Shown piece after piece: positions 31,316 through 35,852 of a stretch of 35,852 nt of DNA (within the stretch, counting starts at the first letter, position 1; each line of letters opens with the position of its first letter). Position numbers and translations under genes: made by a program. The notes beneath the pieces were generated by a model that searched no databases, was not told where the DNA came from, and saw only the letters and a list, made by a program, of their open reading frames with translations. Source of the stretch: Aliiroseovarius sp. (GTDB lineage Bacteria > Pseudomonadota > Alphaproteobacteria > Rhodobacterales > Rhodobacteraceae); the NCBI RefSeq assembly GCF_030148435.1, contig NZ_JASBTN010000028.1, forward strand, positions 1 through 35,852, read 5' to 3'.

Positions 31316-31350
31316 AAACCAAAAGGGTCGCCCACGTTGGGACGACCCTT
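31316..31350 (-). terminator. Terminator of the structured RNA
   Basis: On the minus strand AAGGGTCG (31350-31343) pairs with CGACCCTT (31330-31323). Inside it CCCA/TGGG adds four pairs around an ACG loop with one bulged T, giving a 12-bp hairpin. The tail reads TTTTGGTTT. It would end transcripts coming from yhhQ or from the small RNA. Confidence 0.75.
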
Positions 31351-31436
31351 CCGAGAATTTGGAGGTGTGGGCCGGTTAGACTGCTCGCCAGTCCGGCCCG
31401 CTTATTTTGTCGGGGGCTGCCCCGACAAACAGCGTC

Positions 31437-31478
31437 CTAGACTGTCCCGGCACCTCGCTCCGTTGCATCTCTTGACAT
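31437..31478 (-). CDS. 13-residue mini-ORF with perfect Shine-Dalgarno
   Basis: ATG at 31478, preceded by AAGGAGG five bases upstream, opens a frame of 13 codons ending in TAG at 31437: MSRDATERGAGTV. There is no run of one amino acid as in classical attenuator peptides. The ribosome site is among the best in the window, which argues against chance. It may be a leader peptide, a small protein of a dual-function RNA, or a decoy for ribosomes. No homologue is known to me. Confidence 0.45.
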   Translation of the reverse strand: MSRDATERGAGTV

Positions 31479-31545
31479 GGACACCTCCTTTCTCGCTGTT
31501 TCGATACTAGAAGGGTGCCACATATTTTGCGTTTGTCAAAACTTT

Positions 31546-32187
31546 TCACGCAATACTTGGTGAAAACCTTGTGACCAGCAGGCGAAATGGCACCAAAGCG
31601 ATCAGCGCAATGGACAGTTTTACCAGCCAATCGGCCACCGCCAGCGACACCCACAAAGGCGCTTCCGGACCGGCCGTCAGGAAGGGTGCAGCGCCCCAGG
31701 CCCAGTTGATCGCCGTATCGGCGTTCGCGCCGAAAAAGGTGATCGAAGCCGAAAACGCAATCGTGAAGAACAGCGCGGTATCGACGATGGACCCCACGAT
31801 GGTCGAGGCCAGCGGCGCGCGCCACCAGTTGCCTTCGCGCAGCCGGTTGAAAACCGCCACGTCCAGCATCTGCGCACAGAGGAAGGCGATGCCCGAGGCC
31901 ACGGCGATGCGCAGCGGTACGGCGGCATATTCGAACCCGTCACCCTGCAGCATGATCTGGCTGCCGACAAGCGAGCAGACCACCCCGGTCACGAAGCCGG
32001 CCAGCACCACCTTGCGGGCGGGCCCCACGCCGTAGATGCGGTTCATCACGTCGGTGACGAGGAAGGCGAAGGGATATGTGAAGGCACCCCAGGTCAGCAG
32101 GCCGTCCAGCAGCAGGAACTGAACCAGGATGTTGGAGGCCACCACGATGGCGGCCATGGCGAGAACGCCGGGAAGAAGTCGTGTCAT
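31546..32187 (-). CDS. yhhQ: Queuosine precursor transporter (YhhQ/DUF165 family)
   Basis: The 213-residue hydrophobic protein has about six membrane segments. It shows the family's N-terminal ASNILVQF and YPFAFLVTDVMNRIYG motifs; REGNWWRAPLASTIVGSIVDTALFF is the other conserved block, in outline. It imports preQ0/preQ1-type precursors for wobble-base queuosine in tRNA. The ATG at 32187 starts the conserved sequence; a TTG at 32208 would add seven residues. Neither has a strong ribosome binding site. A good promoter lies 67-94 bp upstream, so the gene is probably transcribed alone. No preQ1 riboswitch could be recognised in its 60-nt leader. Confidence 0.9.
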   Translation of the reverse strand: MTRLLPGVLAMAAIVVASNILVQFLLLDGLLTWGAFTYPFAFLVTDVMNRIYGVGPARKVVLAGFVTGVVCSLVGSQIMLQGDGFEYAAVPLRIAVASGIAFLCAQMLDVAVFNRLREGNWWRAPLASTIVGSIVDTALFFTIAFSASITFFGANADTAINWAWGAAPFLTAGPEAPLWVSLAVADWLVKLSIALIALVPFRLLVTRFSPSIA

Positions 32188-32226
32188 AGCTTTGATCCGT
32201 TTTGACAAGGTAGCGGCGACTTGGTG

Positions 32227-32242
32227 CCCGCGCTCGCGCGGG
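32227..32242 (-). other. GC hairpin in the yhhQ leader
   Basis: CCCGCGC and GCGCGGG form a 7-bp inverted repeat with a 2-bp centre (a shorter stem in practice). It begins just after the predicted transcription start, so it would cap the 5' end of the yhhQ mRNA. A regulatory role is possible but not shown. Confidence 0.35.
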
Positions 32243-32253
32243 AACGGACGGGG

Positions 32254-32281
32254 TCTATACCCGCCGCCCCCCGTGCGTCAA
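32254..32281 (-). promoter_or_regulatory. Sigma-70-type promoter of yhhQ
   Basis: On the minus strand TTGACG (32281-32276) and TATAGA (32259-32254) are separated by 16 bp, each with five of six consensus bases. It is the clearest promoter in the window and lies directly after the stop codon of the upstream gene, predicting initiation near 32247. Confidence 0.65.
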
Positions 32282-32282
32282 G

Positions 32283-33182
32283 TCATTCCGGAACCACGTA
32301 TTCGACAATCTCGGTGCGCTGGAAGCTGCGGAAATTGTCGTCCGAGACCATGGTGAGTCTTATCAGGCCGTCGGAATCCCGCCAGACGGCCAGCCCTTCC
32401 AGGTTGTCGTGGACACCGGGGCCGGTCTCGAGAAGGGTTTCTTCATTTCCTATGCCTCCCGGGCCAAGGTCGAACCGCCGTACGCGGCTTGAAAACCCAA
32501 GCAGCCCGCCAAGATGCCGTTCCAGGATGTAGAGTTTCCCGTCGGGACCAATGTCCGCGCCCACCGGAAGGAATGGCTTGCGCCGCGGGATTGATAGGCT
32601 GGTGTCCCAACGGCCATCCCGAAGCCGGTAGACAGTAAAGGTTTTGGCCAGGAATTTTGGGCGCTCAGGCAATGTGTACAGAGCGCCATCGTCATCGATC
32701 GCCACGGCTTCGAGTGAAAAATTCTCCCACATGCCAGGAAAGTCCTGGTGGCGCGGAAGCGGGGACAATGCTTCGTCCGGCGCAAAGAACTCGACGATCT
32801 GCTGGCGAAACTCGAAGGAAATGAACAGGCGGCCGTCTGCGGACAGGGCAAGCCCCTCGGAGTCCTGTCGCTCCTTGTCGTCGGAGGCACTCTGCGCGGG
32901 CTTCCGTCCGACGCGACGTAGCGGCGCGTCCTTTGCTTCGACCATCACCCCATTTTCACGGGTAAATTCGCTTCTGCCGATCCAACCCGCGTCGGAAACG
33001 GCAATGAACCGCATCCCGTCTTCGGTTACTTCCAGGCCGGAAATGCCGCCGAAGTATCGGCAAGTTTCACACCACGGAACCGAGGACAGAAATCGGGCGC
33101 GGTCGGGCGGGTCGGAGCGATATCCAAGCCCCAGAACAGGGACAAGGATCGCTCCTATCGCGAGGACAAGACGCCGGCGCAT
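32283..33182 (-). CDS. Exported phytase-like (esterase-like activity of phytase) domain protein
   Basis: The 299-residue protein has an N-terminal hydrophobic export signal ([21 protein letters not shown]). It is followed by a beta-propeller of the phytase-like family: [20 protein letters not shown] near 45-64, [36 protein letters not shown] and [14 protein letters not shown]. The repeated EGLA/EAVA-DDGALY pattern marks the blades. Roseobacters usually carry this family as an uncharacterised periplasmic protein. Its start overlaps the end of mepA by 28 bp, so it is the third gene of an operon with the MFS transporter and MepA. No catalytic residues can be assigned. Confidence 0.85.
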   Translation of the reverse strand: MRRRLVLAIGAILVPVLGLGYRSDPPDRARFLSSVPWCETCRYFGGISGLEVTEDGMRFIAVSDAGWIGRSEFTRENGVMVEAKDAPLRRVGRKPAQSASDDKERQDSEGLALSADGRLFISFEFRQQIVEFFAPDEALSPLPRHQDFPGMWENFSLEAVAIDDDGALYTLPERPKFLAKTFTVYRLRDGRWDTSLSIPRRKPFLPVGADIGPDGKLYILERHLGGLLGFSSRVRRFDLGPGGIGNEETLLETGPGVHDNLEGLAVWRDSDGLIRLTMVSDDNFRSFQRTEIVEYVVPE

Positions 33183-34024
33183 TGGCGGGGCAGGTCCGAC
33201 AGGATGAGGTCACGGCGCGGCTTTGGTGCAGGGGCATTGGGGTCGCGCGGCCTGGGCGGCGGTGGATTCAGGATGTCATCCACCCATTTCTGAGCATCTG
33301 CACACCCGTCCCCTGCAGGGGGCGGGGCCTGGTTCTCGCATTTTCCCGACCCGCCAGGACATTTCAGCCGGACGTGGAAGTGAGCATGATGCCCCCACCA
33401 GGGCCGGACCTTGCGCAGCCAGGCACGGTCGCCTGTTTCGTCGTTGCACATCTGCACCTTCGCGCCGGGAAAGACGAAAATGCGCGCCACAGCCGGGTCC
33501 TGGGCTGCGGCCTTGATGATCTCGTGCTGGGCGCGGGTCCAGTCGCTGTTCACATAGGCGCCCTTGGACCGCTGCATGCTGATCGAACTGATGCGCTCCC
33601 GCTCCGACGTGCTGAGCGACAGGTTCACCGCAGGTCGCATCCAGATATCGACATCCATTCCGATCTGGTGGCTGCGATGGCCGGTCAGCATCGGGCCGCC
33701 ACGCGGTTGTGAAATATCACCGATATAGAGCCCGTTCCAGCCAGGCAGCCCGGCCGCCTTCGCGGACAGACGTTCGATGAAGGCAATCGTGTCCGGGTGC
33801 GCCCAGTTGCGGTTGCGTGACAAGCGCATGGCCTGCCAGGTCGGCCCGGTTTCCGGCAGTTGCACACCACCCGCGAGGCAGCCCTTGGCATAGCCGCCAA
33901 AGGCCCGCGCCCGTTGTTCGGACCCGGCACCCGCCGCGCCGAAAAGCTGCTTGGCCGGGGCATCGGCCTCCGAGATCGTCGGCGCCAGGGAAATCAGAAG
34001 TGCTGAAAGAAACCGTGTGATCAT
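33155..34024 (-). CDS. mepA: Penicillin-insensitive murein endopeptidase
   Basis: The 289-residue protein has a signal peptide ([15 protein letters not shown], cleavage near residue 20). It carries the LAS metallopeptidase motifs: [14 protein letters not shown] (H119 and D126) and [15 protein letters not shown] (H215/H217 region). It cleaves D-Ala-mDAP cross-links of peptidoglycan in the periplasm, independently of beta-lactams. The C-terminal part is Pro-rich ([17 protein letters not shown]) and ends in a Cys-containing tail. The start overlaps the MFS gene stop by four bases (ATGA), and its end overlaps the phytase-like gene, showing tight coupling. Confidence 0.94.
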   Translation of the reverse strand: MITRFLSALLISLAPTISEADAPAKQLFGAAGAGSEQRARAFGGYAKGCLAGGVQLPETGPTWQAMRLSRNRNWAHPDTIAFIERLSAKAAGLPGWNGLYIGDISQPRGGPMLTGHRSHQIGMDVDIWMRPAVNLSLSTSERERISSISMQRSKGAYVNSDWTRAQHEIIKAAAQDPAVARIFVFPGAKVQMCNDETGDRAWLRKVRPWWGHHAHFHVRLKCPGGSGKCENQAPPPAGDGCADAQKWVDDILNPPPPRPRDPNAPAPKPRRDLILSDLPRQCAGVLSSR

Positions 34025-35358
34025 GAGGAACTGCCCTGCCCGTTGGGGTTGACCCAGCGTAGCAGAAGAAGTCCGATCACGAAAAGGATGATCAGCGGGA
34101 TGACGCCCAATTGCTGGCTGCCGGTCATCGCCGTTACCACGCCGATGCCAAAGGGCGCGATGAAACTGGTTGCCTTGCCGGCCAGGGCATAAAGCCCGAA
34201 GGCTTCGGTCATGCGTTCGGGATTGGCCTGGCGCACCATCATCGTGCGGCTGGCCGACTGCAACGCCCCGCCCGCCGCGCCGATCACCGCACCCAGCACG
34301 TAGAAGCCGATATCTGGCAGGCTGCTGTCAGCGCCCACGGCCATGCCGAAGACGCTGTCGCGCGAGATGAAGACGAAACAGATTGCCACCGCAGTCAGCA
34401 CCGTGATGCAGAACGCAATCACCGGTTTGGGGCCGAACGCATGGTCTGCCTTACCGCCCAGCCAGGCAAAGATCGCGCCAGTGATGATCGCGACAATGCC
34501 GAAGATGCCGACGTTCACGACGCTCCAGTTCAGCACCCCTGCCGCATAGATGCCGCCAAATGTGTAAATCCCGTTGAGCGCGTCGCGATAGAACATCGAG
34601 CTGCCAAGGTAGGCAAAGAGGCTGGGCGTTTGCGGCAGGCGCCTGATGGTGCGGCCAAGCTCTCCCATCGCGTGGCGGATCAGCAGGGGGTCGGGGTTCG
34701 TGTGTTTCGGATCGCGCACCCAGAGGAAGAAGGGCACCATGAAGATGATGTACCAGAGCGCCGTCAGCGGCCCAACAAAGCGGGTGCCTTCGCGTGCGGC
34801 GGGGTCCAGACCCAAAAGGGGTTTCATTCCGATCAGTGTCCTGCCCTCGGGGCTTTCGGCAAACAGCGTCAGCATGATCACCAGCGCGATCAGCCCACCG
34901 ACATAGCCGAAAGCCCAGCCATTGCCGGACAGCCTGCCGACTTCCTCCCTGGTGCCCAGGTCCGGCAGCATCGAATTGGTAAAGATCGTCGCAAACTCCA
35001 TACCGATGAGACCGATCGCGAACAGCACGAAGATCCAGGTCAGGCTGGGCAGATCAGGTGCGGCGAACCAGATGCCGAAGCCGCCCGTCACATACATCAG
35101 CGAAAACAGCCAGATCCAGCGCAGCCGGTTGCCGGAATTGTCCGCAATCGCGCCTAGGAGTGGTGCCAGAAAAGCAATGCAAAGCCCGGCAAAGCCGACG
35201 GTAAAGCCCCAGGTCGCCTGCGCCTCGGCCCCGTCACCGATCAGCGACTTGACATAGGGGCCGAAAACGAAGGTCAGGATCAGCGTATTGTAGGGCTGGC
35301 TGGCCCAGTCGAAGAAGAACCAGCCCCAAATACGTTTTTTCGCGGATATTTCGGCCAT
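34021..35358 (-). CDS. MFS transporter, UMF1 (Atg22-like) family
   Basis: The 445-residue protein has 11-12 predicted membrane helices. It opens with KKRIWGWFFFDWASQPYNTLILTF, in outline the signature of the UMF1/Atg22 family (WxxYDxxxxPY-like). Internal MFS motifs include GAIADNSGNRLRW and FAWLGGKADHAFGPKPVI. Vacuolar Atg22 exports amino acids; bacterial substrates are unknown. It is the first gene of a tight three-gene run (MFS, mepA, phytase-like), which suggests uptake or recycling of cell-wall-derived material, but this is inference. A hairpin-forming inverted repeat lies just upstream of the start. Confidence 0.88.
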   Translation of the reverse strand: MAEISAKKRIWGWFFFDWASQPYNTLILTFVFGPYVKSLIGDGAEAQATWGFTVGFAGLCIAFLAPLLGAIADNSGNRLRWIWLFSLMYVTGGFGIWFAAPDLPSLTWIFVLFAIGLIGMEFATIFTNSMLPDLGTREEVGRLSGNGWAFGYVGGLIALVIMLTLFAESPEGRTLIGMKPLLGLDPAAREGTRFVGPLTALWYIIFMVPFFLWVRDPKHTNPDPLLIRHAMGELGRTIRRLPQTPSLFAYLGSSMFYRDALNGIYTFGGIYAAGVLNWSVVNVGIFGIVAIITGAIFAWLGGKADHAFGPKPVIAFCITVLTAVAICFVFISRDSVFGMAVGADSSLPDIGFYVLGAVIGAAGGALQSASRTMMVRQANPERMTEAFGLYALAGKATSFIAPFGIGVVTAMTGSQQLGVIPLIILFVIGLLLLRWVNPNGQGSSS

Positions 35359-35366
35359 GCCTGCTG

Positions 35367-35393
35367 CCCCTGTTTTGCCCGATATGACAGGGG
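35367..35393. promoter_or_regulatory. Inverted repeat upstream of the MFS gene
   Basis: CCCCTGT at 35367-35373 and ACAGGGG at 35387-35393 are perfect 7-bp arms around a 13-bp centre. It lies in the 55-bp spacer between thioesterase and transporter genes. It could be an operator or a weak terminator hairpin; there is no T tract on the minus strand. Confidence 0.3.
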
Positions 35394-35413
35394 ATTTGGG
35401 GCTGGGGCAAGGA

Positions 35414-35852
35414 TTACATCTGTGGCGGCCAGGGGCGCTGTGCGTCGGCGGTGATCCAGGCTTCGGCCCAGTCGGGCAGGGTGGGGCTGATCGGATCGAG
35501 CCCCATGGCGCCCGCGACCTCGACCGTCGGCACCGCGCCGCCCTTGCCGGTCACGGCCGTGCGCAGCAGCACGTGGCTGGTACAGGTGCCCTTCACCCAC
35601 ATGCCCTGTTCGATGTAGAAGAACCGTTCATCCCAGCCCAACAGCCGGGTTCGCATCTCGATCCGCTGAAAGGCCGTGACCCGCTTGCGATAGCGGATCG
35701 AACCTCCGGCGACGGCAATGCCCCATTTCCTTTCGATCAATGCCTTCGACAGGCCGACCCGCCCGCCCATCGGCACCCGCCCGAGGTCATAGAGCGTCAG
35801 CGTGCGTCCGTTGTTCAGCTCCATCCACATGTCCAGATCCCAGGGCCAGCAG
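35414..35852 (-). CDS. Acyl-CoA thioesterase-like (hotdog fold) protein, 5' end beyond the window
   Basis: The frame remains open to the right edge of the window. The residues reading into it (CWPWDLDMWMELNNGRTLTLYDLGR in outline) are the conserved N-terminal part of a hotdog-fold family, so an internal ATG at 35830 is not the start. Visible downstream are VGLSKALIERKWGIAVAGGS and RYRKRVTAFQRIEMRT, followed by ERFFYIEQGMWVKGTC, the latter typical of 4-hydroxybenzoyl-CoA/acyl-CoA thioesterases. About 146 residues are visible. It lies 55 bp upstream of the MFS operon on the same strand. The substrate is unknown. Confidence 0.8.
   Translation of the reverse strand, partial: CWPWDLDMWMELNNGRTLTLYDLGRVPMGGRVGLSKALIERKWGIAVAGGSIRYRKRVTAFQRIEMRTRLLGWDERFFYIEQGMWVKGTCTSHVLLRTAVTGKGGAVPTVEVAGAMGLDPISPTLPDWAEAWITADAQRPWPPQM

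Larger units (their letters stand above)
31316..31500 (-). ncRNA. Candidate structured small RNA with mini-ORF and internal anti-Shine-Dalgarno
   Basis: Reading the minus strand, a strong AAGGAGG (31490-31484) opens a 13-codon ORF (31478-31437). Then come a 10-bp hairpin with 4-nt loop (TTTGTCGGGG/CCCCGACAAA, 31429-31406) and a second hairpin (GGGCCGG/CCGGCCC, 31399-31369, with an inner ACTG/CAGT helix). Next is ACACCTCC (31368-31361), and finally a terminator hairpin. ACACCTCC is exactly complementary to GGAGGTGT (31488-31481), the SD plus following bases, so pairing would close the whole element and hide the ribosome site. A TTGACA lies at 31539-31534, but its -10 is unclear (TAGTAT is 24 bp away). 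The 5' end is a guess; no Rfam family was recognised. Confidence 0.5.

Noticed and set aside
28507-31316. Two long plus-strand frames over the kinase, phospho-lyase and arfB genes
   Set aside because: Both are antisense shadows; the minus-strand genes carry complete catalytic motifs.
31277-31510. 77-codon plus-strand frame across the structured RNA element
   Set aside because: It runs through both hairpins and the terminator with no ribosome binding site at its start and no recognisable product.
31505-31520. Sigma-54 promoter (TGGCAC) upstream of the mini-ORF
   Set aside because: The -24 half matches on the minus strand, but the -12 half reads TAGT instead of TTGC.
32188-32250. preQ1 riboswitch upstream of yhhQ
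   Set aside because: The leader has one GC hairpin, but the A-rich tail and loop sequence of preQ1-I could not be matched; it is too short for the other classes.
1-35852. Insertion sequences, integrases or phage genes
   Set aside because: No transposase, integrase or flanking inverted repeats with target duplications were seen anywhere in the window.

Overview
The window looks like chromosomal DNA of a marine-type alphaproteobacterium of the Rhodobacterales (roseobacter group). This is inferred from high G+C, family-level gene content (AMACR/acyl-CoA dehydrogenase pair, M10 serralysins with RTX repeats, YhhQ, UMF1-type MFS) and an alphaproteobacterial 5S rRNA. No species can be named from the sequence alone.

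Layout. 1-287: the 5S rRNA that closes an rRNA operon, with its terminator. 288-4029: a MocR-type PLP-binding regulator, convergent with an alpha-methylacyl-CoA racemase/acyl-CoA dehydrogenase operon whose upstream region is rich in palindromes and a direct repeat. 4328-4945: a secreted CAP/SCP-domain protein. 5123-24976: a surface-polysaccharide locus with UDP-glucose dehydrogenase, a three-part glycosyltransferase, a methyltransferase, a sulfotransferase, a HAD protein, a GT2 fusion, two divergent RTX proteins (a large propeller/RTX protein and a serralysin-type protease), a further GT2, and KpsM, KpsE, KpsT and a Wza/KpsD-type export lipoprotein. 24980-28395: tRNA U34 hydroxylase TrhO, a small membrane protein, and the NAD salvage pair pncA-pncB. 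28558-31193: a kinase/class III PLP enzyme pair resembling the hydroxylysine or phosphoethanolamine kinase/phospho-lyase system, then the ribosome rescue factor ArfB. 31194-31545: a gene-free gap holding a probable structured RNA with a 13-codon ORF. 31546-35852: YhhQ queuosine precursor transporter, a phytase-like secreted protein, MepA endopeptidase, a UMF1 MFS transporter and a window-truncated thioesterase.

How the genes fit together. Ugd supplies UDP-glucuronate; the glycosyltransferases assemble a polymer, which the methyltransferase and sulfotransferase could decorate. KpsM/KpsT would pump it across the inner membrane, and KpsE plus the Wza/KpsD-like lipoprotein would carry it through the envelope: an ABC-dependent, possibly sulfated capsule. 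The two RTX proteins would leave by a type I system that is not in the window. The strongest candidates for something undescribed are the RNA element between yhhQ and arfB, with a perfect Shine-Dalgarno that can pair with a downstream ACACCTCC, and the cluster of six GAATTG motifs between the divergent RTX genes.
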